A DNA stretch of 18,122 nt from Ilumatobacteraceae bacterium (GTDB taxonomy: Bacteria > Actinomycetota > Acidimicrobiia > Acidimicrobiales > Ilumatobacteraceae), in contig JAENVT010000261.1 of assembly GCA_016650435.1 (NCBI GenBank), forward strand, positions 1 to 18,122, in the 5' to 3' direction. Below, in pieces: positions 6,731 to 13,905 of this stretch. Made by a program: the position numbers and the translations under genes. The notes beneath the pieces are model-generated. The model did no database searches and was not told where the DNA came from. It saw nothing but the letters and a program-made list of their open reading frames with translations. Numbering within the stretch: position 1 is the first letter of the stretch; each line of letters begins with the position of its first letter.

Positions 6731-8587
6731 ATGGGTACCAACGCAACAATGTTCGGACCGCACCCGCGGCGGTGGATGCGTCGTCTCGCTGCAGTGACGG
6801 TCGTGTTCGCGGCCGCCGTCCCACTCGCAACCTCGGCCGAGAGTGCGGTAGCGGCGACTCCTCCGATCGATGCACCTCCCGTGTCGTTGCTGGGCGACTC
6901 CACCATGGCAGGCATGGCCTGGAACTCGACGACGGGCAACGATCCACGGGACATCGTCGGAAATTCGTACCGGCTGACATTCGACGCGGAGAGTTGCCGG
7001 CGACTCGTCAACGTCAGTTGCCGGGGCCGGTTCGGCTACGTGCCGTTGAGCGTTCTACCCCTGATGCGAACGACGCTCAACGGACGGCTCGGCGAGGCGA
7101 TGGTCGTGATGGCGGGATACGACGACGCCTCGATCAGCACCGCCGTCGATCAGGTCATGGCGGAGGCGGAGACTCAGGGCGTGAAGCAAGTGTTGTGGCT
7201 GACGTACCGAACCAATACGGACTACATCTTGCCGGGTGGTCTTGCGGCCCGAGACTTGTACGGAAGTCACAACAGCGAATTGGCTGCGGCGGCTCAACGA
7301 CACAGCACGCTGAAGATCCTCGACTGGGACAAGTTCACGGCGGATCGACCGAGCTGGTTCGCGGCTGACGGCGTACATCTCGACATCTCGGGTGCCAACG
7401 GGTTGGCCACGTTCATCCGGGATGCGCTCGACGCCCTGCCGGCGATCGGCAGATGCCGCGCCGCGAACGCGCAGACCGGCGCGGTGGATAGCGGAACGGC
7501 CGCGGCGGTTGCGCCAACGGATCCTTCCGGCTTTGTACCGCTGGTGCCGGAGCGCGTGCTCGACACCCGCGATCCGGTGCTCGGCGGCGCGTCCGGGATG
7601 GTCGGAGCCGGTCATGTCGTCACCGTCGACGTCAGTGAGATCGTGCCGAGCGACGCCGTAGCGACGGTGCTCAGTGTCACGGCGACAGGTAGTTGTGTCC
7701 CCGGCTTCCTGACCGTGTTTGCTTGCGGGGCGCGACCGCCGACGTCGAACATCAACTACGAAGTCGGTCGCACGACAGCGGGTGTGGCGATCACTCCGAT
7801 GAGCGACGGCAAGGCGTGCATCTTCGCTTCGAACCCGACCGACGTGATCGTCGACGTGATGGGGGCGTTCACGCCGGATGGAGATCGCTTTCATCCGATG
7901 AACCCAACCCGATGGATCGACACCCGGGGCGGCGCCTCACAACTCGCGGACATCATGGGGGCGCGTGCTGCACCGCAGCAGACGCAATTGACGATGCGCG
8001 GGCAAAGCGGTGTGCCGCACGATGCCACTGCTGTGTGGTTGAACCTGACCGTCGCCGATCCGACATCGCCGACCGTGCTCACCGCCTATCCGGGTCCGTG
8101 CGGCACGCCACCGCTCTCGTCGAACGTCAACGCGCGCGCTCTGCACTCGACGGCGTCGACGGTGTTGGTCGGCATCGGCGCCGATGGATCGGTCTGCGTG
8201 CTCACGTACGCCGGCAAGTCGAATATCGTCGTCGACCTTGCTGGCTGGTTCGGGCCTGGCGCCGACGGCCTCGCCTACCGTCCTGGCGCACCGACCAGAC
8301 TGCTCGACACTCGGCTCAATGCTGGCACCCCGACAGCCGCAGAGACGGCGGTTCACCTCGATGCCGTATCGGTGCTGAACGTCATTGCGGTCGACAGCAC
8401 CGCGCTCGGCTTTGTCACGGTCCGTCCCTGCGGATCACCGCTCGTCACTTCGTTGATCAACACCACGCCAACGGAAGACACGGCAAACCTCATCGCAGTC
8501 GGTGGCGACGCCGCCGGCAACGTCTGCGTTCGCTCGAACATCAAGTCACATCTCGTCGTCGACCAGGTCGCCACGTTCGCCCCCTGA
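6731..8587 (+). CDS. Secreted SGNH-hydrolase-like protein with three C-terminal LDTR repeats
   Basis: 618 residues. ATG 6731 is preceded by AGGGAG and opens a signal peptide: arginines at 13-18, a hydrophobic core to about 32, likely cleavage near 36 or 42. The frame stays open further upstream, but that part overlaps the opposing gene and is discarded. Residues about 50-235 look like an SGNH hydrolase: LLGDST with S57 as block I nucleophile and DGVHL with D213 and H216 as block V. The block III position reads GYDD (129-132), so the usual Asn is Asp. Three repeats of roughly 105-120 residues follow at about 268-380, 387-507 and 516-618, each beginning R-x-(L/I)-DTR and ending with a (V/L)VD-x(1-2)-(G/A)-x-F-like strand. 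Such repeats are common at the C-termini of secreted actinobacterial proteins, probably as wall- or carbohydrate-binding beta modules. Substrate unknown; an esterase or deacetylase is plausible. Confidence 0.8.
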   Translation: MGTNATMFGPHPRRWMRRLAAVTVVFAAAVPLATSAESAVAATPPIDAPPVSLLGDSTMAGMAWNSTTGNDPRDIVGNSYRLTFDAESCRRLVNVSCRGRFGYVPLSVLPLMRTTLNGRLGEAMVVMAGYDDASISTAVDQVMAEAETQGVKQVLWLTYRTNTDYILPGGLAARDLYGSHNSELAAAAQRHSTLKILDWDKFTADRPSWFAADGVHLDISGANGLATFIRDALDALPAIGRCRAANAQTGAVDSGTAAAVAPTDPSGFVPLVPERVLDTRDPVLGGASGMVGAGHVVTVDVSEIVPSDAVATVLSVTATGSCVPGFLTVFACGARPPTSNINYEVGRTTAGVAITPMSDGKACIFASNPTDVIVDVMGAFTPDGDRFHPMNPTRWIDTRGGASQLADIMGARAAPQQTQLTMRGQSGVPHDATAVWLNLTVADPTSPTVLTAYPGPCGTPPLSSNVNARALHSTASTVLVGIGADGSVCVLTYAGKSNIVVDLAGWFGPGADGLAYRPGAPTRLLDTRLNAGTPTAAETAVHLDAVSVLNVIAVDSTALGFVTVRPCGSPLVTSLINTTPTEDTANLIAVGGDAAGNVCVRSNIKSHLVVDQVATFAP

Positions 8588-8764
8588 CGTGTCGGCGGCT
8601 ACTCCAGCGGGCGTAGTCACAGACGCCCCGCAGAGACCGTGCTGATCTCGATCGCCGGCTCGCTGCTGTTCGCCGTCGTGGCGACCCTCACGGTGTTCGC
8701 CTCGGCGAAGTCAACCGGCATCGCCACCCTGACCCTCGTCTCGCGGCGAGACGTCACTGCATGA
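8588..8764 (+). other. Short in-frame extension after the SGNH stop with a hydrophobic segment
   Basis: Immediately after TGA 8585-8587 the same frame stays open for 58 codons to TGA 8762-8764. It contains GTG 8639, from which 41 residues could be made, opening VLISIAGSLLFAVVATLTVF, which looks like one membrane span. No ribosome site is visible before the GTG. It may be a small membrane protein, a decayed tail of the upstream gene, or chance. This and the hairpin at 8737 are all I see in the 187-base gap. Confidence 0.25.
8737..8753. terminator. Possible bidirectional terminator hairpin between convergent genes
   Basis: CGTCTCG, loop CGG, CGAGACG: a perfect 7-bp GC-rich stem located 21 bases from the exporter stop and 149 bases from the SGNH stop. 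No T-run follows on either strand, so termination is inferred from the tail-to-tail position. Confidence 0.4.
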
Positions 8765-8774
8765 TCGTCGTGTC

Positions 8775-10379
8775 TCAGTGCTCGGTGACGAGATCCGGAG
8801 CCGATTCCCGGCTCAGCGACGCCGCACCCTGGGCGTGTGGGTTGCCGGCAGGAAGCTTGCGGTAGACGATGGCCGCGGCCAGCAATGCGACGCAGCCGGC
8901 AATGATCGCAGCCAGGTGCATTCCGGAGATGAATGCCTGCTTGGCGATGCCCACAACTTGTCCGCCATCGGAGACCTGAGGGTCGGTCGATGTTTGCAAT
9001 GCGCCGGCGAGACTCTGAGACGCCTCACCACGCAGCGAGGCGGGAAGCAGGTCGAGGGCCGGTGCCAATCGGGTGTGGTAGCGAGACGCAACAAGGCTGC
9101 CGAGCACCGCGACGCCGAGTGCGCCACCGAGCTCGCGCGTTGTGTCGTTCATCGCCGATCCGACACCCGCCTTGCCCAGTGGCACAGCCGACATGATCGA
9201 GCCGGTCATGGTCGGAATGCACATGGCCATACCTGCTGCCATCACCATGACCACGAGCACCAGTTGGATATACGGCGTGTTGACCCGGGCAATGGTGAAC
9301 AAGAACATGCCCGCCGATATACCGACCAGACCGAAGGCGACAGCGACGTTGGCGCCGAAACGTGCCGCGAACTTTGGCGAGTTGGGCGCTACCACCATCA
9401 TCACCGCGGCGAAGGGCAACTGGCGGAGGCCAGCCGAGAACGGGCTATACCCCAGCACCAGCTGGAAGTACTGCGTCATGAGGAAGAAGAAGCCGAACAT
9501 TCCGAAGAAGACGAGCGTGATCACGCCGGCGGCGACACCAAAGCGGGGGTCCAAGAAGTACCGCAGGTTGAGCATCGGGGCGGTGTTGCGCAGCTCCCAC
9601 GCCAGGAATGCGGCGATGATCACAATCGCGATCCCGAACCACATCATGCTCTGGCCGCTGGCCCAGCCGCGGTCGGGTGCCTCGATGATCGCGTAGACAA
9701 GTGATCCGAGGCCGGCGATCGACAGCAATGCACCGATCGGATCGAGCCCTTCTGGATGCGGGTCGCGCGACTTCGGCAGCAGGATGTAGCCGACAACGAG
9801 CGCGACGGCGATGATCGGCACGTTGACGAGGAAGACCGAGCCCCACGAGAAGTGCTCGAGCAGAAAGCCACTGGCGACCGGGCCGACTGCCGCGCCGCCG
9901 CCGGAGATCCCTGCCCAAATTGCGATCGCCTTGCCGCGCTCGTGCGGCGGGAAGACGTTGGTCAAGATCGAGAGCGTGGCGGGCATGACGAATGCCGCGC
10001 CGAGGCCCATGACTGCGCGGCCCACGATGATTGCCGTGGCGCTGTGGCTGAACGCGGCGAACAGGGACCCGGCGAGGAACACCGACAGGCCGGCCTGCAG
10101 CGTGCCTTTGCGTCCGAAGCGGTCGCCGATCGTTCCCGCGGTCAACAGCATGCCGGCGAACACCAGACCGTATGCATCGACCATCCACTGCTGCGCAGAG
10201 ATCGACGCGTGAAGCTCGCGTGCCAAGGTGGGCAGAGCGACGTTGAGTGCTGTGTTGCCGACGATGACGACCATCAAGCTGGTGCACAGCACCGCCAGGA
10301 TCTTCCAGCGGCGTTCGAAGGCTTCGGCATCGATCTCGACAGGTGCGGTGTCGGAGCCGGGCTGTTGGGTTGTGCTCAT
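8775..10379 (-). CDS. DHA2-family (14-TM) MFS drug exporter
   Basis: 534 residues, the usual length for the EmrB/QacA (DHA2) family of proton-driven drug exporters in the cytoplasmic membrane. A 25-residue hydrophilic N-terminus precedes TM1. Motif D1 is GNTALNVALPTL (41-52), motif A is GTIGDRFGRKGTL (82-94), and the antiporter motif C is GISGGGAAVGPVASG (157-171), which marks it as an exporter. WMVDAYGL in TM2 is also typical. ATG 10379 follows AAGGAGG by six bases. The divergent TetR gene and the palindrome over this gene's -10 element suggest repression relieved by a ligand, probably an exported compound. The substrate cannot be read from sequence. Confidence 0.93.
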   Translation of the reverse strand: MSTTQQPGSDTAPVEIDAEAFERRWKILAVLCTSLMVVIVGNTALNVALPTLARELHASISAQQWMVDAYGLVFAGMLLTAGTIGDRFGRKGTLQAGLSVFLAGSLFAAFSHSATAIIVGRAVMGLGAAFVMPATLSILTNVFPPHERGKAIAIWAGISGGGAAVGPVASGFLLEHFSWGSVFLVNVPIIAVALVVGYILLPKSRDPHPEGLDPIGALLSIAGLGSLVYAIIEAPDRGWASGQSMMWFGIAIVIIAAFLAWELRNTAPMLNLRYFLDPRFGVAAGVITLVFFGMFGFFFLMTQYFQLVLGYSPFSAGLRQLPFAAVMMVVAPNSPKFAARFGANVAVAFGLVGISAGMFLFTIARVNTPYIQLVLVVMVMAAGMAMCIPTMTGSIMSAVPLGKAGVGSAMNDTTRELGGALGVAVLGSLVASRYHTRLAPALDLLPASLRGEASQSLAGALQTSTDPQVSDGGQVVGIAKQAFISGMHLAAIIAGCVALLAAAIVYRKLPAGNPHAQGAASLSRESAPDLVTEH

Positions 10380-10396
10380 GCATCCTCCTTACAGAA

Positions 10397-10414
10397 CGCT
10401 ACGAGACCGTATCG
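10397..10414. promoter_or_regulatory. Candidate TetR operator 1, over the exporter -10
   Basis: CGCTACGAGACCGTATCG: six-base arms CGCTAC and GTATCG with a 6-base spacer, 5 of 6 arm bases paired. It matches operator 2 in 14 of 18 bases, including the first eight. It covers the exporter -10 and the expected transcription start. Confidence 0.6.
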
Positions 10415-10434
10415 GCGCATTTTCGAGTGTGCAA
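10406..10434 (-). promoter_or_regulatory. Promoter of the MFS exporter
   Basis: Minus strand: -35 TTGCAC (10434-10429), 17-base spacer, -10 TACGGT (10411-10406). The start site would be near 10399, giving a leader of about 20 bases that includes the strong AAGGAGG site. Confidence 0.55.
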
Positions 10435-10485
10435 CTGGAATAGACAGCTTGGTTATGCGTCACATGCGTTGAACTGCGGGATCAC

Positions 10486-10503
10486 CGCTACGATTCGGTA
10501 GCG
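10486..10503. promoter_or_regulatory. Candidate TetR operator 2, abutting the tetR start codon
   Basis: CGCTACGATTCGGTAGCG: perfect 6-bp arms with a 6-base spacer, ending at the base before ATG 10504. It covers the tetR -10 element, so a bound repressor would block transcription of its own gene. Confidence 0.6.
10489..10494 (+). promoter_or_regulatory. -10 element of a probable leaderless tetR promoter
   Basis: TACGAT (TAnnnT pattern) ends ten bases before ATG 10504, predicting a start site within a few bases of the ATG. No ribosome site precedes the ATG, consistent with a leaderless transcript. A good -35 at normal spacing is not evident; TTGAAC at 10469-10474 is only 14 bases away. Confidence 0.4.
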
Positions 10504-11094
10504 ATGGGTGAATCGACGACAACGCGAAGCGAGCGGGCCCGGCAAGCCGTGCTCGACGCTACCACCGACCTCGTTTCCGAGGTCGGGGTCGAGCGCACGA
10601 CCATCGACGAAATCGCCAGCCGGTCGGGCGTCGCCAAGACCACGATCTACCGACACTTCGCCAGCAAACAAGCGCTCGTTGTCGAAGCTGTGCACGCGTG
10701 TACGTTCATCATCCCGGCCGTCACCGATACCGGCTCGCTGCGCGATGACCTGATCTCGTGCTTCAGGGGAACTACGAAGGCGTCGTACGACGGTCGCCTC
10801 GGCGACATGATGCTGTCGCTGATGGATGCTGCCCAGCGCGATCCCGAGCTGGGCCGTTTGGTACGGGCCCAAACCGATCAGCGGCGACGGTACGCCACCA
10901 ACGTGATCAAGCGCGCCGTCGAGCGCGGCGATCTTCCCGACGATGTCGACGTCGACTTGATGGTCACTTTGCTGGCGGGCCCGTTGGTCTACACCAAGCT
11001 CGTGCGACGTCAACGTGTCACCGAAGAACTTGTCGCTGCGGTCGTCGACACCGTGTTGAGCCGTTACGACGTCAAGCGACCAGCCGTCACGTAG
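10504..11094 (+). CDS. TetR-family repressor, likely of the adjacent exporter
   Basis: 196 residues, normal for TetR/AcrR. The N-terminal helix-turn-helix is clear: RARQAVLDATTDLVSEVG, then RTTIDEIASRSGVAKTTIYRHF at about 31-52. The C-terminal ligand/dimer domain (60-190) is of the helical TetR_C type and does not reveal the ligand. Divergent transcription from the DHA2 exporter and paired palindromes over both -10 regions support local control of the exporter plus autorepression. The start is ATG 10504, with a probable leaderless transcript. The 3' end overlaps the opposing dioxygenase-like gene by eight bases. Confidence 0.92.
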   Translation: MGESTTTRSERARQAVLDATTDLVSEVGVERTTIDEIASRSGVAKTTIYRHFASKQALVVEAVHACTFIIPAVTDTGSLRDDLISCFRGTTKASYDGRLGDMMLSLMDAAQRDPELGRLVRAQTDQRRRYATNVIKRAVERGDLPDDVDVDLMVTLLAGPLVYTKLVRRQRVTEELVAAVVDTVLSRYDVKRPAVT

Positions 11095-11992
11095 GAACCG
11101 TCAACTCCATGCTGTAACCGTCGGCAACGCTTCCAGTCGTGGTCGGAATCTGATGAGCGGCGCCGTCGTCGCTGAACACCATGTCGGTCGACAACGAAGT
11201 CTGGCTGAGGTTGCTCACGCTTTGCTCGTAGCCGGCAATCGCGAACACGACGTCACACACATCTTTCGGCATGGCCAGCTGAGAGGTTGCGATCGGAGTT
11301 CCACCGCCCGTGGCATCGTCGACGCTCGAGTAGACCTCGAAATGCATGTGTGGCCAACGTCCGGAGTACGCCGCCGGGAAGATCGTCTTGAACGTGACGT
11401 GTCCATTGGCGTCGGTCTGTTGAACGCCGCGCAGGTAGTTCTCATTCGTGACGCCGTTGGAGTACATCGAGTACTGGCCAGCCTGGTTGCAGTGCCATAT
11501 GTACACCGCAGCATTCGCCAGCGCCGAGCATCCGTTGGCGGTGTCTTGAATCGTGAGGGTGACGGTGGTCGGCACTCCCGGGGCCATGGTTGTGGACGTA
11601 CCAAAGCTCGAGGTGATGTCGCTGCGAACGATGCCGCTTTCGGTGAGCACATTCGGACCGTTGGATCCGTCACCCGGATATGGCCCGGCCGTCTCCTCGT
11701 TGATCGGCGCGCATGTCGCCGCGGACGCTGCATCGGCAGTTGCAGCGGTGGCGTCGGTTGCGGACGCGAGTGTCGTTGCGGATCCATCCGTCGCAATCGT
11801 CGCAGTCGTCGCGCCGGTCGTGCCCGTCGTGTTGCCGGCCGCAGCGGTGCTGGTCGCAGTCTTGCTATCGCTGCCGCACGCTGCCAGCGCGAGCAGGGTG
11901 CTGCCGGCGAGCATCTTCAACACGTGGCGGCGTTGCAATAGCAATGGCAGGTCCCTCGCGAGGCCTCCGAAATCGTCGTGGTCCGTGCTCAC
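11087..11992 (-). CDS. Tat-exported lipoprotein of the intradiol ring-cleavage dioxygenase family
   Basis: 301 residues. GTG 11992 follows AGGGAG by five bases and no nearby ATG competes. The N-terminus has twin arginines (QRRHVLK, 20-26), a hydrophobic stretch and a lipobox LAAC with Cys39, so the mature protein should be exported folded and lipid-anchored outside the membrane. Residues about 44-93 form a Thr/Ala/Gly-rich low-complexity linker. The catalytic domain starts near 96 with EETAGPYP and continues with VYIWHCNQAGQYS. The four non-haem Fe(III) ligands of the protocatechuate 3,4-dioxygenase fold appear intact: Y174, Y209, H215 and H217 (YSGRWPHMH). Family chemistry is O2-dependent cleavage between catechol hydroxyls; secreted members act on extracellular, often lignin-derived, catechols. 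No beta-ketoadipate gene is nearby, so the substrate is open. Confidence 0.88.
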   Translation of the reverse strand: MSTDHDDFGGLARDLPLLLQRRHVLKMLAGSTLLALAACGSDSKTATSTAAAGNTTGTTGATTATIATDGSATTLASATDATAATADAASAATCAPINEETAGPYPGDGSNGPNVLTESGIVRSDITSSFGTSTTMAPGVPTTVTLTIQDTANGCSALANAAVYIWHCNQAGQYSMYSNGVTNENYLRGVQQTDANGHVTFKTIFPAAYSGRWPHMHFEVYSSVDDATGGGTPIATSQLAMPKDVCDVVFAIAGYEQSVSNLSQTSLSTDMVFSDDGAAHQIPTTTGSVADGYSMELTVPT

Positions 11993-12014
11993 ATCATCTC
12001 CCTATGGTGCTTGG

Positions 12015-12043
12015 AATGTACGACAGGTACGATGCCGGTTGAA
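12015..12043 (-). promoter_or_regulatory. Weak candidate promoter of the dioxygenase-like lipoprotein
   Basis: Minus strand: -10 TACATT (12020-12015), 17 bases downstream of a poor -35 TTCAAC (12043-12038). The start site would be near 12008, just ahead of the ribosome site AGGGAG (12003-11998). Confidence 0.3.
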
Positions 12044-12094
12044 CGTAAGAGCCGGATTCATTCCCCACGTGTCTGCTGTGAGAAGAGGTCTCTC

Positions 12095-12117
12095 TCGAAT
12101 CGTCCGTGACGATTTGA
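12095..12117. promoter_or_regulatory. Inverted repeat in the divergent region, possible operator
   Basis: AATCGTC (12098-12104), CGT, GACGATT (12108-12114) is a perfect 7-bp inverted repeat, extended by TC/GA beyond one mismatch. It lies about 100 bases upstream of the dioxygenase start and about 70 bases upstream of the PadR promoter, and differs from the PadR palindrome, so it may bind another regulator. Confidence 0.35.
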
Positions 12118-12184
12118 TTCCCGGCGCGCAACGGATCTGGGCCCTTCCGCCGCATCGACGCTGACACTACTCGCTCAAGTCTGC

Positions 12185-12203
12185 TACTTGACTTAGCCAA
12201 GTA
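12185..12203. promoter_or_regulatory. Candidate PadR operator
   Basis: TACTTGACTTAGCCAAGTA is a 19-bp palindrome with 8 of 9 pairs matching about a central T. It contains the -35 box of the padR promoter, as expected for an autorepressing PadR protein. Confidence 0.6.
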
Positions 12204-12216
12204 ACGGGCTTAGCAT
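12188..12216 (+). promoter_or_regulatory. Promoter of the padR operon, leaderless
   Basis: -35 TTGACT (12188-12193), 17-base spacer, -10 TAGCAT (12211-12216). Seven bases past the -10 is 12223, the G of the GTG start, so the transcript should begin at the start codon. No ribosome site is present, which agrees. Confidence 0.65.
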
Positions 12217-12222
12217 AGCTAC

Positions 12223-12579
12223 GTGCCCACCAACCATGACCCCCAACTGCTCAAAGGGGTGTTGTCGCTGCTGTTGCTGCAGCTTCTCGCCGAGCAGGAG
12301 TCCTACGGATATGAGGTGGTGCAGCGGCTGCACGGAGTCGGGCTCGCCGACATTCTCGAAGGCACCGTGTACCCAGCCCTGTCACGACTAGAGCGCGAAG
12401 GCCGGGTCACGTCTCGACTGGCCTCGTCGAACGCCGGTCCGGCTCGCAAGTACTACCGACCGACCGCCGCCGGCTACGACGCGCTGGCGATCGGGACCAC
12501 CAACTGGTCGGTGCTTGCCGACGTCGTTGGTTCTGTGTTGAACCGACCTGTGCCCCCCGAACCGAGAAAAGGATCCTGA
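12223..12579 (+). CDS. PadR-family transcriptional regulator
   Basis: 118 residues, the short (subfamily-2) PadR type with a winged helix and one C-terminal dimer helix. The recognisable elements are LLKGVLSLLLLQLLAEQESYG (9-29), EGTVYPALSRLEREGRV (46-62) and ARKYYRPTAAG (74-84). GTG 12223 is chosen because the promoter places the transcript start there. The stop is one base before the next gene. PadR proteins followed by a HAAS-domain membrane protein form a widespread pair in which the membrane protein is thought to sense a signal or control the regulator. The palindrome over the -35 suggests autorepression. The inducing signal is unknown. Confidence 0.93.
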   Translation: MPTNHDPQLLKGVLSLLLLQLLAEQESYGYEVVQRLHGVGLADILEGTVYPALSRLEREGRVTSRLASSNAGPARKYYRPTAAGYDALAIGTTNWSVLADVVGSVLNRPVPPEPRKGS

Positions 12580-12580
12580 A

Positions 12581-13150
12581 ATGACTCACCCGATCAGTTG
12601 GATCGACAGGCTGCGCATCGAGCGTGCCGTGTGGGCACTCGACCAACGCCTGTACGACCTGCCGCGAAGGTCGCGCATCGCCAAGCGGCGCGAGGTCCGA
12701 GAGAACCTGCTGACCGCGGCGAGCGACATCGGTGCGCACGACGCACTGCAAAACCTCGGCGGCACCCGAGAGTTGGCCGCCGAGTACCGCAACGCCGAAT
12801 TCGGCGAAGGGCCACGGCCTTCATGGGTTGCCGCAGCGATGTTCCTCCTCACCGCCCAACTGTTGTTCACGTCGTTGCTCGCCGAAGCAGCCAATGCGTT
12901 CGGCGATGGCATCTCAGCCGCTGACCCGAACGCCTCTGGCACGTTCACATGGCGGGGAATCCGGTATCTCCAGAACACGGTCACGTATACGTTCGTCAAC
13001 GGCCATGGCAGTTCGGTCGGCGGTGCGTGGACGCCGCTCGCGTGGGCGATATGGATCGTCGCCACCGTCCTGGTTGGCCGGTTGTGGCGAGTCCGGTTTC
13101 GTCGCCGCGATCGCGGCAGGTCCGGGATTGTCGCAGCGTCCTCCGAATAG
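12581..13150 (+). CDS. HAAS-domain (DUF1700-like) membrane protein, partner of PadR
   Basis: 189 residues. The first 72 form a soluble helical domain with the pattern of HAAS (HTH-associated alpha-helical signalling) domains: LDQRLYDLPRRSRIAKRREVRENL, then ALQNLGGTRELAAEYR. Two membrane spans follow, at about 82-104 and 149-168, joined by a loop of about 45 residues predicted to be outside, with a basic C-terminal tail (RVRFRRRDRGR). The start one base after the padR stop, with AAAGGA upstream, shows co-translation. No catalytic motif is visible. The inferred job is to relay a membrane or extracellular signal to PadR; the assignment to HAAS rests on pattern and neighbourhood rather than on strong identity. 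Confidence 0.75.
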   Translation: MTHPISWIDRLRIERAVWALDQRLYDLPRRSRIAKRREVRENLLTAASDIGAHDALQNLGGTRELAAEYRNAEFGEGPRPSWVAAAMFLLTAQLLFTSLLAEAANAFGDGISAADPNASGTFTWRGIRYLQNTVTYTFVNGHGSSVGGAWTPLAWAIWIVATVLVGRLWRVRFRRRDRGRSGIVAASSE

Positions 13151-13159
13151 GATCACCTC

Positions 13160-13867
13160 GTGCCAATTCGCGTGGTCATCGCCGAAGACAACGCCCTGTT
13201 GCGCGATGGCCTTGCTCGACTGATTTCGTCGACCTCCGATTTCGAGCTTGTCGGCACGGCAGGCAGCTACGACGAGCTGCTCGCACTCGTCGAAGAGTCC
13301 GATCCCGATGTGGTCGTCACCGACATTCGCATGCCACCGACCGGCACCGACGAGGGAATTCGCGCCGCCGCCGCTTTACGCTCGAGCCATCCTGACACCG
13401 GTGTGATCGTTCTCAGCCAATACGTGTCGCCCGCCTATGCGATGTCGTTGCTGTCGCAGGGATCGGAGCGCCGCGGCTACCTGCTAAAAGATCGGGTCGC
13501 CGATGTCGACGACCTCGTCGATGCCATTCGCGTTGTGGCCGCCGGAGGCGCAGTGATCGATCCGAAGGTGGTCGAGCAACTCGTCGCATCGTCGAGCCGA
13601 AAGGCAAAGGTCCCGCTCGACTTCTTGACGCCGCGCGAGCGCGAGGTGCTCGGCGAGATGGCCCAGGGCAAATCCAACGCGGCAGTCGCAGCCTCGCTGG
13701 TCCTGTCCGAACGAGCGGTCGAGAAGCACATCAACTCGATCTTCTCCAAGTTGCACCTCAGCGAGGAGCGAGACGTCAATCGGCGGGTCACGGCCGTCCT
13801 GATGTATCTGACGGAAGGTGATGCAGGCAACACCCCGGATGAGGTAGCAGCACGCTTCTCCGGATGA
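13160..13867 (+). CDS. NarL/FixJ-type response regulator
   Basis: 235 residues. The receiver domain (1-120) has the acidic pair E9/D10, phospho-acceptor D55 (VVVTDIRMPP), S86 as the switch hydroxyl and K110 (GYLLKDRV), so it looks fully functional. The LuxR-type helix-turn-helix is at about 156-199: LTPREREVLGEMAQGKSN, then SERAVEKHINSIFSKL. GTG 13160 is preceded by AGGA, which overlaps the upstream stop. It lies nine bases after the HAAS gene in the padR operon. Its most likely partner is the NarL-type histidine kinase encoded tail-to-tail about 480 bases away, since HisKA_3 kinases pair with this class of regulator. Target genes are not visible. Confidence 0.94.
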   Translation: MPIRVVIAEDNALLRDGLARLISSTSDFELVGTAGSYDELLALVEESDPDVVVTDIRMPPTGTDEGIRAAAALRSSHPDTGVIVLSQYVSPAYAMSLLSQGSERRGYLLKDRVADVDDLVDAIRVVAAGGAVIDPKVVEQLVASSSRKAKVPLDFLTPREREVLGEMAQGKSNAAVAASLVLSERAVEKHINSIFSKLHLSEERDVNRRVTAVLMYLTEGDAGNTPDEVAARFSG

Positions 13868-13880
13868 GATTGAGGTGTCA

Positions 13881-13905
13881 CCATGACAAGGTCATGGAGG
13901 TTTTT
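13881..13905 (+). promoter_or_regulatory. Hairpin plus T-run between the two response-regulator genes
   Basis: CCATGAC (13881-13887), loop AAG, GTCATGG (13891-13897) is a perfect 7-bp stem, followed by AGG and five T (13901-13905). It resembles a weak intrinsic terminator or attenuator. The 3' arm also contains the first two bases of the GGAGG ribosome site, so it could limit translation of the next gene. Confidence 0.45.
13896..13900 (+). promoter_or_regulatory. Ribosome binding site of the receiver-only gene
   Basis: GGAGG eight bases before ATG 13909. It decides that start over the upstream in-frame ATGs at 13864 (overlapping the previous stop as ATGA) and 13894. Confidence 0.65.

Noticed and set aside
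8778..9704. 308-codon plus-strand frame opposite the exporter
   Set aside because: Charged, low-complexity translation with no family features, antisense to a well-supported MFS gene.
10455..10469. Direct repeat ATGCGT-CAC-ATGCGT between the TetR operators
   Set aside because: Only six bases long and not symmetric like the operators; it could be chance, so it is noted without a call.
9756..10472. 238-codon plus-strand frame opposite the exporter N-terminus
   Set aside because: Antisense shadow; it also runs through the divergent promoter and operator region.
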